In this document: one piece after another, positions 1 to 8,731 of the stretch | How positions within the stretch are numbered: position 1 is the stretch's first letter | Layout of the letters: the number at the start of each line of letters is the position of its first letter | Source of the DNA: Rubinisphaera italica | Lineage (GTDB): Bacteria; Planctomycetota; Planctomycetia; Planctomycetales; Planctomycetaceae | Direction: 5' to 3' | Assembly (NCBI RefSeq): GCF_007859715.1 | Contig: NZ_SJPG01000001.1 | Location: forward strand, 5,276,001-5,340,000 | DNA: 64,000 nt | Position numbers and translations under genes: made by a program | The notes under the pieces: generated by a model | What the model was told of the DNA's origin: nothing | Database searches by the model: none | Seen by the model: only the letters and a program-made list of their open reading frames with translations

Positions 1-117
1 AACGCCACCATCGCCTCGGCAATGGGCATGGACTTGAGCAAAGAAATCATCGCTCCTAACGGACGCCCCTTCCGCGTCGCCCACGATGGAGCCCCGGTGG
101 ATGAGTTGTTGAGCTAA
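1..117 (+). CDS. C-terminal end of a DUF1501-type protein (partial)
   Basis: The window opens inside a reading frame of 38 codons that ends in TAA at 115-117. The residues ([10 protein letters not shown], then [17 protein letters not shown]) resemble the end of DUF1501 proteins, where a short helix is followed by a GRP-x-x-x-x-DG turn and a final V-x-EL(L/F). DUF1501 proteins are very numerous in planctomycetes, usually carry a Tat signal, and pair with DUF1549/DUF1553 cytochrome-like proteins. Their function is not established. The start and most of the gene lie outside the window, so the family call rests on about 38 residues. A good terminator follows directly. Confidence 0.6.
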   Translation, partial: NATIASAMGMDLSKEIIAPNGRPFRVAHDGAPVDELLS

Positions 118-138
118 GCCTTAGATGTGAAATTAACA

Positions 139-178
139 GGGGGATTCCTTTCCGCGTGAAGAGGGATCCCCCTTTTTT
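139..178 (+). terminator. Rho-independent terminator after the DUF1501-type gene
   Basis: A 7-bp stem (GGGGGAT at 139-145 with ATCCCCC at 166-172) is followed at once by six T residues (173-178). It lies 22 bases after the stop codon at 117. Confidence 0.75.
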
Positions 179-197
179 GATTCATCGTCAGTAAATA

Positions 198-221
198 GGG
201 GCTTCTCTTCGAGAGCGCCCC
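198..221. repeat. Repeat family A, half copy
   Basis: GGGGCTTCTC...GCGCCCC is one arm of the GC-rich palindromic repeat seen in full at 13641-13723. Only this hairpin arm remains here. Confidence 0.7.
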
Positions 222-298
222 TGCTGGACGTTGCTACGATTCTTTGAATATGCTTATGCAAGACCATCCGTAATTCCAACTCCCAGCCAGGAGAGACC

Positions 299-1171
299 AT
301 GATCTCAAATATCAGCCGTCGCTCGTTTATTCAGCATTCTGCAATTGCTGCCCTTGGTTCGGGGCTCATCCCGTCTGCTGTCTCAGCTGCGCCCAATGTT
401 GAGAAAATGCGATTTGGGCTTGTCACCTATCTCTGGGGACAGGATCTGGATTTACCAACATTGCTGAGGACTTGTGAGAAATCCGGCATTGGTGGTGTTG
501 AACTTCGCACCGAACATAAACATGGTGTCGAACCGAGCCTCTCTTCTCATGAACGGAGCGAGGTGAAAAAACGCTTTGCCGATAGCCCCGTGACATTAGT
601 CGGCTACGGCTCCAATGCTCAGTTTCACGAAGCCGATCCGGCTAAAGTCAAAGCCAATATCGAACTGACCAAACAATATGTCCAACTGATGCACGATTGC
701 GGAGGCAGTGGAGTCAAAGTGAAACCCAATGGGTTTTCACCGGATGTCTCTCATGAGAAAACGATCGAACAGATTGGTCAGTCTCTGAATATCGTTGCCC
801 GCTACGCTGCCGATTTTGGTCAGCAGATACGAGTCGAAGCCCACGGTCGGGGCACCCAGGAACTCGATGTCATGCAGGCAATTTTTAAGGTCGCAGATCA
901 CAAAAATGCAACGGTGTGCTGGAACTGCAACACGGTTGATACCAACGGACAAGGTTTGGAGCACAAATTCAATCTGGTCAAGAATCGCCTGGGTGCTACA
1001 GTCCATGTGCATGAACTGAGAGCCGGCAGTTATCCGTATCAGGAGTTAATCAATCTGCTCAAAGGCGTCGACTATCAAGGCTGGATCCTCCTCGAAGCCG
1101 GCGGCAACCCCGATGACAAAGTCGCTGCTCTGACGGAACAACGCGCACTCTTCGAAAAGATGATTCGCTAA
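299..1171 (+). CDS. Tat-exported sugar phosphate isomerase/epimerase-like TIM-barrel protein
   Basis: The 290-residue protein begins with a twin-arginine signal (SRRSFIQ at about residues 6-12, a hydrophobic stretch, then an Ala-rich cleavage region near residue 31). The rest reads as a xylose-isomerase-like TIM barrel (AP endonuclease family 2 fold): GLVTYLWGQDL starts the first strand, GGVELRTEHKHG the second, and acidic or histidine residues typical of metal sites follow (VEAHGRG, VHVHELRAG, ILLEAGG). Such proteins isomerise or epimerise sugars or polyols. The substrate cannot be read from the sequence. An AGGAGAG motif about 6 bases before the ATG supports the start. The protein is probably periplasmic. 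Confidence 0.75.
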   Translation: MISNISRRSFIQHSAIAALGSGLIPSAVSAAPNVEKMRFGLVTYLWGQDLDLPTLLRTCEKSGIGGVELRTEHKHGVEPSLSSHERSEVKKRFADSPVTLVGYGSNAQFHEADPAKVKANIELTKQYVQLMHDCGGSGVKVKPNGFSPDVSHEKTIEQIGQSLNIVARYAADFGQQIRVEAHGRGTQELDVMQAIFKVADHKNATVCWNCNTVDTNGQGLEHKFNLVKNRLGATVHVHELRAGSYPYQELINLLKGVDYQGWILLEAGGNPDDKVAALTEQRALFEKMIR

Positions 1172-1268
1172 GTCATATTGGCGAAAAGATAGATTTCGCT
1201 TCTACAGTTTAATATTAAGTTATGCACAGCTTCAATTGCTGAAATAACACGGATTAGGGACTCTCAGA

Positions 1269-2252
1269 CTACGATTCAATACCCTCAGCATCCTCTGCAG
1301 TCCGCTGAATTGACAGTGGCTCTTTGAATGTCATTGTGCGATATGGGAATGGAATTTCGATTTCTGCAGCATCCAGAGCCGATTTGATGGCAAAAATCAC
1401 TTCGCTTCGGGTCTTCACTTCATCAACGGGACGAGGGTTCGCCCACCAGCGAATGAGAAAATCGATACTCGACGAGCCAAACTGCTGAGCGAACACTTCT
1501 GTCCCCCGCGATTGATCGATCAGCTTGCAGCCATCGACCGCTTTCTGCAACACATCTATGGCTTTGTCTAATGGGGTATCATAAGAGACGCCACAAACCA
1601 CCGACATCCGTCGATGCTTTTCGTGCGTCATCACCCGGACTGGTTCTTTAAATAACTGAGCATTCGGCAGCGTTATCAACTGGCCATCAACCTGGCGAAT
1701 GGTTGTCATGCGAATGTCAATATCCTGAACTTCTCCCTCGTTATCTCCGCAGGCGATGTAATCACCGGGATCAAAAGGAAATTTCCAGAGAATAAAAATC
1801 CCGGCAAAAAAGTTCTCGAAGATATCCTTGAATGCAAAGCCAATCGCGACCGAACCTAATCCGAGGACTGTAATTGCTTTCGAAGGAGTCATGCCGGGGA
1901 AGATGATGATGGCGACGATCATCAAGCCGACAACCCAGATCACAATTTGAATCAGCTGCCCGAATAACGACTTGAGTCCGGATCGCAAATTCGACTTACT
2001 CATCGACCATCTTACAATCCGACCGACGATATTTGCGATTAACCACGTTAACAACAAAACCACAAATCCTACGACCAGCAATGGCAAATGCACGAGAAAA
2101 TCATCCCAGATCTTCAGCACACTCTCTACGATTACGCTGCCAGGATCTTCCTGAATTTTCTTCTGCAATTCCTCGGAAATCAGTTCTTCACCGCCTGCAG
2201 CTGAACTGGTCGATACTTCTGGTGCCTCGCCCTGCATAATTTTGGATACCAC
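1269..2252 (-). CDS. Small-conductance mechanosensitive channel, MscS family
   Basis: The 327-residue protein has about 40 polar N-terminal residues and three membrane segments (about 52-78, 95-118 and 125-155). The last is the Gly/Ala-rich pore helix with VLGLGSVAIGFAFKDIFENF, the MscS signature. A beta domain follows (DPGDYIACGDNEGEVQDIDIRMT; LPNAQLFKEPV), then a C-terminal alpha/beta domain. This is the usual single-unit MscS length. The channel sits in the inner membrane and releases solutes after hypo-osmotic shock. The gene is convergent with the isomerase-like gene, and no clear terminator is visible in the 97-base gap. Confidence 0.92.
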   Translation of the reverse strand: MVSKIMQGEAPEVSTSSAAGGEELISEELQKKIQEDPGSVIVESVLKIWDDFLVHLPLLVVGFVVLLLTWLIANIVGRIVRWSMSKSNLRSGLKSLFGQLIQIVIWVVGLMIVAIIIFPGMTPSKAITVLGLGSVAIGFAFKDIFENFFAGIFILWKFPFDPGDYIACGDNEGEVQDIDIRMTTIRQVDGQLITLPNAQLFKEPVRVMTHEKHRRMSVVCGVSYDTPLDKAIDVLQKAVDGCKLIDQSRGTEVFAQQFGSSSIDFLIRWWANPRPVDEVKTRSEVIFAIKSALDAAEIEIPFPYRTMTFKEPLSIQRTAEDAEGIES

Positions 2253-2664
2253 TTCTCAATACGAATGAATGGGGAAAACCACAAAAATTGCGGATAATGA
2301 GCTATTTTATTTGCATCACCCAGAAGTGCGACACCAGATTTCAGAAAGAAATTGAATTCTAACCCCTGTTCCCTGTGGTAACCGGAGTTTATCGAGACAA
2401 TAAATTGAAGTAGGACGGCTAAGTGAGCGTAACACAGAACTCAACTAACGAAGTTCTCTGTGCCTCTGTGGTTTAAAATTCAGTTTTGTCAGACGTTCTT
2501 ATTTCTCCGATTTTCAAATTGAACTTGTCGGAGATTCTGATGGACTCGTTGATGGTCGCGGGTGGCGCCAAAGAATATTTTCGCGGGTGCGGCGTCGTGA
2601 GCAATTCTTTTCAGCACAGCAACCGGCTGCAGTGGATGGTGAGTCTACGTCAATGCTTCACATG
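2253..2664. other. Intergenic stretch, no gene seen
   Basis: About 410 bases separate the MscS start from the next small gene. The stretch contains CTGTGCCTCTGTGGTTTAAA near 2457-2477, a phrase similar to the repeat debris around 46015-46050. No start with a plausible protein, RNA fold or terminator stands out. Confidence 0.5.
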
Positions 2665-3048
2665 TTATTTCGTCTGGCCCAGAAACTCTGCCTCGAACTC
2701 TGAGAACTCCTGCTCCGAAAGGTGATAGCGAAATGCCTCGCGCAAACTGGCGAACTCCTCTCGGGTAAGCCATCGTGGAAGCTCGCGGCGAATCTTGGTG
2801 TGCCGTGGTAAATGTTCGTAAAACGCACAGACTGCTGCCGTCCCTGCATCGGAAAGGTATCGTCCCTGGCCAGGTGACTGCATACACCAGCGCGCATACT
2901 CAAAGATGCGACGAATCAAATCCTCGTCGCTGACGCGCTCGAACTCCGAATGCAAATCGATCCACAATGCCATAGGAGTGTCCGCAGTCTCAATAAGACC
3001 ACGATACTCGGGCAGCTTTTCCAGTGCGATGCGTTTCCATGCGCTCAT
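2665..3048 (-). CDS. Small conserved protein, DUF7674-like
   Basis: Starting at the internal ATG (MSAWKRIALEKLPEYR) gives 127 residues. An upstream in-frame ATG at 3099 would add 17 unconvincing residues. The protein is soluble and helical, with ALWIDLHSEFE, a YARWCMQSPG segment, VCAFYEHLP and a C-terminal WLTREEF...RYHLSE region. From memory this matches a family of small proteins (DUF7674) found singly in many bacteria, some near polymorphic toxin or immunity loci. No function is shown. It is the first of three small minus-strand genes in a repeat-filled island. Confidence 0.6.
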   Translation of the reverse strand: MSAWKRIALEKLPEYRGLIETADTPMALWIDLHSEFERVSDEDLIRRIFEYARWCMQSPGQGRYLSDAGTAAVCAFYEHLPRHTKIRRELPRWLTREEFASLREAFRYHLSEQEFSEFEAEFLGQTK

Positions 3049-3101
3049 GATGTGTGAAATTCTGTGGAACACATTTTCTAATGATCGCGGGTGACCCAAA
3101 G

Positions 3102-3155
3102 GGAGTTTTCAGGTGAAGCCACAACCATTCATGCTTCAAGCATGGCACCCTGCTA
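3102..3155. repeat. Repeat family G, copy 1
   Basis: The motif CATTCATGCTT followed by AAGCATGGCACC, preceded by TGAAGCCACA, recurs at 3706-3776. The core is a short palindrome around ATGCTT/AAGCAT. Confidence 0.6.
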
Positions 3156-3167
3156 CCCCATCTGGAA

Positions 3168-3557
3168 TCATTCTTTTTCAGGATCGAAGTAATATCCAGT
3201 GGGATGAACCCATTTTCGATCAGCCACAATTAGTGGAAGGAAGAACCAGCCAAACGGGTCCGCTTCAATAATATAATCACCAGAAATTGACTTGCGACGT
3301 TCCCAAATGATGCCGGCAGGAAACCAAACATAGAGATCCGTAATGGCCCAACCAGAGTCCAAACGAAGTTCACCGGATGGACGTCCATAATACTGACCGT
3401 TTGCAGAGAGAATCGAATACACCCCCACGTAGATCAACAAAACGAATGCAATCTTAAACGTTTTGCGTTCGAAAAACTTAGTTCGAGCGGGTTCCTTATT
3501 AATGTCATCTGATTCCACATCAGTAGAACTGTCAATTTGAGAATCATTTACTGACAT
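3168..3557 (-). CDS. Hypothetical single-pass membrane protein
   Basis: The protein has 129 residues. A polar, acidic N-terminus of about 30 residues precedes one membrane helix (FKIAFVLLIYVGVYSIL, about 33-50). A Trp/Tyr/Phe-rich C-terminal part follows (ITDLYVWFPAGIIWERR; FGWFFLPLIVADRKWVHPTGYYFDPEKE). No family was recognised. The arrangement suggests a bitopic inner-membrane protein with a short outer domain. It is the middle member of three small minus-strand genes separated by palindromic repeats, so it need not be co-transcribed with them. No signal decides between the first ATG and any later start. Confidence 0.55.
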   Translation of the reverse strand: MSVNDSQIDSSTDVESDDINKEPARTKFFERKTFKIAFVLLIYVGVYSILSANGQYYGRPSGELRLDSGWAITDLYVWFPAGIIWERRKSISGDYIIEADPFGWFFLPLIVADRKWVHPTGYYFDPEKE

Positions 3558-3619
3558 AGAATTGTTTCTCCATTTACCATTTAAGACCGAATCTCAAAAG
3601 AACTCTAAGAGCCATCGTA

Positions 3620-3692
3620 GTTGATGGGGTCGAACGAAGTGATCCTCCAGGCTTAATCGACCTTCTGGAGGCTTCGCAGCGCTACGACCCCA
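3620..3692. repeat. Palindromic repeat of dyad GGGGTCG...CGACCCC
   Basis: GGGGTCG (about 3625) and CGACCCC (about 3685) flank an inner dyad TCCTCCAGG/CCTTCTGGAGG, giving an imperfect hairpin of about 65 bases. A short minus-strand frame of 61 codons crosses it and is not considered a gene. Confidence 0.5.
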
Positions 3693-3705
3693 CCCACCCG
3701 TCGAG

Positions 3706-3776
<71 letters not shown>

Positions 3777-3788
3777 CATAGTATTTGG

Positions 3789-4212
3789 CTACAACTCCAC
3801 CCAATTTAATCGCCCGTTCTCATCGAAGGACAAGCCAATATTTTGTGGCACCTCAACGTCACCATTTGGTTCAGTTAAGACATGATAACCACGCGTCAAT
3901 AGTTCCTGCACTACAGCTTCCTTGTTCCACTCCGTGATCGGACGATCGAACAGACAAGCGTCCTCCCGTTGATGGATTACCACCCAGTCCAACGTGCTGG
4001 TTGGCAAGGGAGCTCTCGTATCGCAATCGCTGAAGTGGAAGCGTAGTCCATGGAACAGCAGGGCATCGTTTAGATTTCCGCCCATCCAGTCTTCGTAGAC
4101 TTGCGGCTCGCTGAATGCAGCCAAAACCTCGCCCGGCCGCATGCCAAGTCGAATTGGGCCAATTCCTTCACCGAGGCGAATATCGAGATGCTTTTTTATC
4201 GTAGTACCTCAT
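3789..4212 (-). CDS. Small conserved protein, apparently frameshifted near its start
   Basis: The open frame from the ATG at 4142 gives 117 residues. The frame stays open upstream to 4208 without any usual start codon and encodes KKHLDIRLGEGIGPIRLGM. GxGPIxxGM is a common N-terminal pattern in small immunity-like proteins. An ATG at 4212 begins MRYYDKK in another frame. The two frames join if one base is removed from the run of six T at 4192-4197. So either the gene carries a one-base frameshift, the run is miscounted, or translation slips there. The rest of the protein (LFHGLRFHFSD, LSFDENGRLNWVEL) is soluble and of unknown function. Confidence 0.55.
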
Positions 4213-4489
4213 GTAGTTGAACTAATTGATAGACAGTAGTTGAATATTGTCAAATACGGTTTGAAGTCCTATTGAACACCCTACATCATTTTGCATTGAT
4301 TGATCACCGCCTGTCAATCATTGCATGTGCGTGGTCTTGTGAACTCTCCACGCCCATCACTTTGTTCTCGGACGTGCCACACTCAACCTTCAACTCTCAA
4401 CCCAATCCCGGCTTGCCATTCCTCGCTGCACTCCTTACGGTTTGAGTCTCACAATTATATAGACTTTTCAATCGATTAAGGATTCTTCG

Positions 4490-5134
4490 ATGTTGCCTCG
4501 CCCTGAAGCCGACTCGGCTATTTTGCTACTGATCCGTCACGGTGCGACCGAGGCGAATTTGAGACGGCCTTATATTTTGCAGGGGCGGACGCTCAATGGG
4601 CCGTTGAGTGAGACCGGGATTGAGCAGGTGACGAAAGCTCGCGATTTCCTGAAAGATTTTCCGATTGATGCCTGCTATGCCAGTCCGATGGTGCGGGCAC
4701 GGCAGTCTGCGGAAATTATTGCGGAGCCGCACGGGCATGAGGTGCAGTCGCTGGAAGAGATTATCGAAGTGCACGTCGGCGACTGGGAATCGAAATCGTG
4801 GGATATCATTATGCAGGAAGATCCCGAACTTTATCAGCAGTTCATGAAAAACCCGGCGACCATTCCGTATAAGAATGGGGAGTCGTATCACGATGTTCAG
4901 CAGCGGATCGTCCCGGCTTTCAAAAAGCTGGCCGAGGAAAATCTAGGACGGATGATTACCGTTGTCGCTCACAATGTCGTCAACCGCACGCTACTTGCAC
5001 ACCTGCTCGACCTGGATCTGAAATATGCCAAAGATCTGAAGCAGAATAATGCCTGCGTGAATGTGCTGAAGTATTCGGAAGGCAAACTCAAAGTGGTGAC
5101 GATGAACGGCGTGTTTCATCTGGGGGAAGCGTGA
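4490..5134 (+). CDS. Histidine phosphatase family protein (phosphoglycerate mutase-like)
   Basis: The 214-residue protein carries the LLIRHGATEANL motif (catalytic His at about residue 17), the following GPLSETGIEQ segment, CYASPMVRARQSAE with its conserved Arg, the acidic HVGDWESKSW, and the second catalytic His in VVAHNVVNRTLL. It therefore has the full set of branch-1 histidine phosphatase residues and should form a phosphohistidine intermediate. The physiological substrate is not evident. Relatives include alpha-ribazole phosphatase, phosphoglycerate mutase and broad-specificity sugar phosphatases. No signal peptide is present, so it is cytoplasmic. It stands alone, with repeat family D just downstream. 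Confidence 0.88.
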   Translation: MLPRPEADSAILLLIRHGATEANLRRPYILQGRTLNGPLSETGIEQVTKARDFLKDFPIDACYASPMVRARQSAEIIAEPHGHEVQSLEEIIEVHVGDWESKSWDIIMQEDPELYQQFMKNPATIPYKNGESYHDVQQRIVPAFKKLAEENLGRMITVVAHNVVNRTLLAHLLDLDLKYAKDLKQNNACVNVLKYSEGKLKVVTMNGVFHLGEA

Positions 5135-5142
5135 GAAAAGAA

Positions 5143-5256
5143 AGGTGAGCCGTGTCAGTCAAGGCACGGGTGGGTTCGCTTAGTCTATGACGAATTCTTG
5201 CAAATACCCCATAATCATCGTGTAAAAATTCGAGTCATGACGGACTTGGCTCGCCA
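5143..5256. repeat. Repeat family D, copy 1
   Basis: AGGTGAGCCGTGTCAGTC at the left and GAGTCATGACGGACTTGGCTCGCC at the right form a long inverted repeat. Copies occur at 12999, 28575 and 41581. Confidence 0.75.
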
Positions 5257-5375
5257 GTTCAAGAATTGGCTATTGAGTCGCGAATTCTTTAGCGTAATAT
5301 AAATCACCGCACCCTGCTCTTCACAAGAAAGTCTGTACTATTGTAGCTGGTGCCTTGACTGGGATTGAAGCCAAG

Positions 5376-5831
5376 ATGAATTCGACACCGACTTTGACTA
5401 AAAAAGGCTGGCAGGATGTGAAGGATCGCTTTGCGGATCTGTCGTCCGGCAATTCGAAAGTCTCCAGTCTGCTATCGCAGGACCAGGAAAAGGTTCTGCA
5501 GACGATTGGTCAGATGGAGTACTGGCTGGACGATAAATTTCGTCTTCCCGGCACCTCGATTCGCTTCGGTTGGGATACGATTATCGGTCTGGTTCCTGGA
5601 GTTGGAGACGCTGTGACAGCCGCGCTTGCGATGTACCTTGTCTGGAACGCCCGTCAATTAAATATCGGTCGCTGGACTCAGTTCCGTATGATCAGCAATA
5701 TTCTTTTCGATACGGTTCTTGGAGCCGTTCCGCTTGTTGGCGATCTGTTCGATGTCGCTTTCCGTGCGAATCGGAAGAACCTCAAGCTGATTATGAAAGA
5801 GCTCGACAAACGCAAATCGAAGAACGCCTGA
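5376..5831 (+). CDS. DUF4112 domain membrane protein
   Basis: The 151-residue protein (ATG at 5376; an upstream ATG at 5355 adds seven residues) has the DUF4112 pattern: LDDKFRLPGTSIRFGWDTIIGLVPGVGDAVT, then a hydrophobic ALAMYLVWNARQL, then NILFDTVLGAVPLVGDLFDVAFRANRKNL. The duplicated (L)VPxVGD motif before each membrane segment is typical. The polar N-terminus is probably cytoplasmic. The family is widespread in bacteria and its function is unknown. The gene is monocistronic, lying between repeat families D and E. Confidence 0.85.
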   Translation: MNSTPTLTKKGWQDVKDRFADLSSGNSKVSSLLSQDQEKVLQTIGQMEYWLDDKFRLPGTSIRFGWDTIIGLVPGVGDAVTAALAMYLVWNARQLNIGRWTQFRMISNILFDTVLGAVPLVGDLFDVAFRANRKNLKLIMKELDKRKSKNA

Positions 5832-5865
5832 CAAAATCTTAACTCAAGCTTCGGAGAATTGTTTG

Positions 5866-6016
5866 CTCACCTTCTCTCCTTGGGGAGCGGTTTTCTTTCC
5901 TTCTCCTTGGGGAGAAGGGGCCAAAGGCCGGATGAGGGGATGCCTTGGACGTTCAATGTTTAATTCACCTCAAATTCCCCTCACCCTAAGCCTCTCCCCA
6001 AGAAGAGGGGACGATA
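5866..6016. repeat. Repeat family E, copy 1
   Basis: CCTTCTCC...GGGGAGAAGGGGCCAAAGGCCGG and a distal CCCCTCACCCTAAGCCTCTCCCC arm form an imperfect palindrome. The same words occur at 17930-18054. The rest of the gap to 6284 shows no gene or clear signal. Confidence 0.65.
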
Positions 6017-6284
6017 TCGGCTAAAGTTTTATTCGCATTTCTACGCTGATTCGAGCTGGTTTTGATAATCCTTGCATATTCCCATGAATCTATCGAGGAT
6101 TTTATAGTTTGCTGAGGTAATAAGCTGTCATCAAGCAGTAAATCACCATGTGGAAGATCTCAGGCTTTTTTCATAGATACTGTTGCTAAAATCTCTTAAG
6201 ATGACTTTGCAGTCGTTCCGCAAATAGAAATCTGAATGTGGGCAAGGCCGATTTTGTTCGCAAATAAATAAGAGGGGAAAGCCG

Positions 6285-8330
6285 ATGGCTGGCTTGAAAG
6301 TTCCGTGTCCCAAGTGTCAATCTGTTCTGAAACTGAAAGACCGCAGTCTGCTCGGGAAAACAGGGAAATGTCCCAAATGTGGACATCGATTCGTCCTGAC
6401 AGAACCTCAACCCAAGCCGGAACAACCCAAACCGATTCAAATTGAACTGGTCGAGGATCAACCGGCCTCTGAGCCTACGCCGCAACAGCCAGCAGCAGGC
6501 AAGAATCCAACCTGGCTTCCAGATGCTTCGCCTACTCCTCAGCCAACTCAACAAGAGGTAAATCCGCTCGGCAGTTTATTTTCCGAACAGCCACCTGCTG
6601 CGACTGCGAGCGACAATCCGCTGGGATTCCTGCAGGAAGAATCGCCACCGGCTGTGCCAAATCCCGTCCAGGAGTTTGGGAACGATGCCCCAGCCGATTC
6701 TTCTCCCGTTATTGCAGCAACCTCCGCTCCTGATTCAGAACCAGTCACAACATCGAGCAGAAGAAAAAAACGCCGTCGCCGCAGTTCCGGGGGCTGGATC
6801 ACGATGGTGGTGATGCTGCTAGTTGTCGGCGGAGGAGGTTACTTTATCTATCAGCAGATGCAGCCGGGCCAAAGTGGACTGGTTCAAGTCGTCACGACTC
6901 CAGAGACTCCTGTGACACCAACAACTCCGACAGCCAATGTGCCTCCAACACGGGCGAATGTTCCGCCTCCGATTGCACAGGAGAAAAAATCGAGTGGCCG
7001 ACCGATTCAGCTGTTGCACCTCCCTGCCGGAGTGAGAATTGCGATCAATCTCCGCCCAGCTGAGTTATGGAGTCAAGAGCAGCGAATGGCAGAGTTTCGT
7101 GCTTCACTCGGACCACTGGGGACCTGGCTGGAAACACAACTGAATGAATTCACGAAGCAGCGACCTGAAGAGATCGAAGAAGTTCTCGTGGGAATCATTC
7201 TCGGGCCACGCGGCACTCCGCCGGAATACTCGGCTGTCATCCACCTGAAAGAAGCGAAACCGAAAGCCGATTTGCTCACGACCTATTCCGGCACACCCTA
7301 CGAAGAATTCAATACGAATATTCAAGTCATTGATGGCCGTGCCTATCAGATTATTGATGACAAAACGATTTCGTTCTGCCCGGAACAGTATGTTGACGAC
7401 ATGCTGACATTCGCAAAGTCGCCGGCGATTACCGCGAATCAAATCGAAGAAATCCTGACAGCGACTGACCGCGACAAATTATTTACCGTCGCCTTTGACC
7501 CGATGGATCTTGATCAGCATCTTGATACGCTGTTCCCGCAAACCGCTCAAATGGCGATTGAAAAAGCAATCCGCTGGTTAGGCGATGATGCCGCGGCTGC
7601 GACTTGGAGTCTGAATGTTGGCGAAGATTTTCAGACCGATCTGGCAATTCTCGGACAAACAACCTCCAAGCCGACAATGCTGAAAACAAAATATCAGGAT
7701 CGATTGAACGCGGTTCCGGAATTGCTGCTCACTTCAATTCAGAAGATGGAACCTCAACGCTCCGGCTATCGAAAAATCATCGGTCGCTTCCCGGCCATGC
7801 TCAAGGTGCTTTCGATGACGACAGGGTTCGCTGTCGATCGGCAATTTGTCAAACTCGGTACGCTGCTCCCTCCCAAAGCTGGGCCGAATCTGGCATTGGG
7901 AACTTTGCTAGCCTGGGATGAATCGACTCGAACTGACTTCAACGCGGTAGCAGTCAGAGTCCCTGTCGTCGAAGAAAAACCGAAGACCTTTGCCGAGAAA
8001 CTGGCCACCAAAATGGATGTCGACTTCCGCCGCACCCCTCTTCAGGAAGCAATTGCTTATATTGCTGAGGAATCGAAAATCTACACGGAAATAGATGGCG
8101 ATGCCTTGAAACTGGCAGGTTTCACCAAGAATATGCCGCAAACGTATAAGGAAGAAAACCTGAATACGATTGAAGCCCTCTACACAATCATTCAGAAATA
8201 TGAAGCTGAATCGGATCCACTGGTTGCCATCGTATCTGAAAAAGATAAGCGAATCACGATCATGACCGCTTCTGCCGCCAAAAAGCTAGGGTTGGAACCG
8301 TATGACTTCAGTAAATTGAAGAAGCCTTAA
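6285..8330 (+). CDS. MJ0042-type zinc-ribbon membrane protein
   Basis: The 681-residue protein starts with a zinc ribbon (CPKC at 8-11 and CPKC at 29-32), the MJ0042 type common at the N-terminus of planctomycete proteins. A Pro/Gln/Ala-rich linker follows (about 45-155), then a basic KKRRRR stop and one membrane helix (GGWITMVVMLLVVGGGGYFIY, about 168-188), then a second Pro/Thr linker. The large remaining part (about 245-681), presumably on the far side of the membrane, shows no recognised fold. The ribbon on the cytoplasmic side suggests a protein or nucleic-acid contact there, but this is inferred from architecture alone. Confidence 0.7.
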   Translation: MAGLKVPCPKCQSVLKLKDRSLLGKTGKCPKCGHRFVLTEPQPKPEQPKPIQIELVEDQPASEPTPQQPAAGKNPTWLPDASPTPQPTQQEVNPLGSLFSEQPPAATASDNPLGFLQEESPPAVPNPVQEFGNDAPADSSPVIAATSAPDSEPVTTSSRRKKRRRRSSGGWITMVVMLLVVGGGGYFIYQQMQPGQSGLVQVVTTPETPVTPTTPTANVPPTRANVPPPIAQEKKSSGRPIQLLHLPAGVRIAINLRPAELWSQEQRMAEFRASLGPLGTWLETQLNEFTKQRPEEIEEVLVGIILGPRGTPPEYSAVIHLKEAKPKADLLTTYSGTPYEEFNTNIQVIDGRAYQIIDDKTISFCPEQYVDDMLTFAKSPAITANQIEEILTATDRDKLFTVAFDPMDLDQHLDTLFPQTAQMAIEKAIRWLGDDAAAATWSLNVGEDFQTDLAILGQTTSKPTMLKTKYQDRLNAVPELLLTSIQKMEPQRSGYRKIIGRFPAMLKVLSMTTGFAVDRQFVKLGTLLPPKAGPNLALGTLLAWDESTRTDFNAVAVRVPVVEEKPKTFAEKLATKMDVDFRRTPLQEAIAYIAEESKIYTEIDGDALKLAGFTKNMPQTYKEENLNTIEALYTIIQKYEAESDPLVAIVSEKDKRITIMTASAAKKLGLEPYDFSKLKKP

Positions 8331-8389
8331 TCCCGATAATTCACATTGACTGTGAATTGGTATTCTCATTGAAAACGCTATGAATTACT

Positions 8390-8462
8390 ACAAGCACGAA
8401 GTGTAAGCGAGTGTGTTTTGATGCGTTGACTCCTCACTCACTCATTTGCGCTTCGTGCTTGT
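8390..8462. repeat. Repeat family B, copy 1
   Basis: ACAAGCACGAAGTG at the left and CGCTTCGTGCTTGTA at the right form the terminal inverted repeat. The centre differs from the other copies. Other copies: 14275, 21013, 47798, 63253, and a half copy at 29619. Confidence 0.8.
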
Positions 8463-8476
8463 ATAAAGGACTAACG

Positions 8477-8513
8477 AAAAACAGCCGGTCGACTTAACAG
8501 TCGAACCGGCTGT
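8477..8513 (-). terminator. Rho-independent terminator for a minus-strand transcript
   Basis: On the minus strand a 9-bp stem (ACAGCCGGT/ACCGGCTGT), one bulged base and five more pairs close a 4-base loop. Five T follow (8481-8477). There is no T run on the plus strand, so it ends a leftward transcript. The only leftward gene candidate nearby is the Cys-rich peptide at 8732-8908. Confidence 0.7.
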
Positions 8514-8731
8514 GCAACGTAGGAGTTTCCGCTGAAATTAGTCTGATGCACTTTTCTGCTATGACTATGACTATTGGCGTCCTTCAGGAGCAAACCAAGC
8601 GAGCTGAGTCTCCAGATACCAAGCGACAGCCCCAGTTCAAGCAGAATGCTTGTTACTGCGGTAAGCATAATACGGTAGTGGATTTCTGTGGGTTTAAAGT
8701 CAACTACCCACTACTTTTTCGAGGTCCGGCT

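Noticed and set aside
8471..8668. Minus-strand 65-codon frame with a hydrophobic start
   Set aside because: It runs straight through the rho-independent terminator at 8477-8513 and shows no ribosome site; probably chance.
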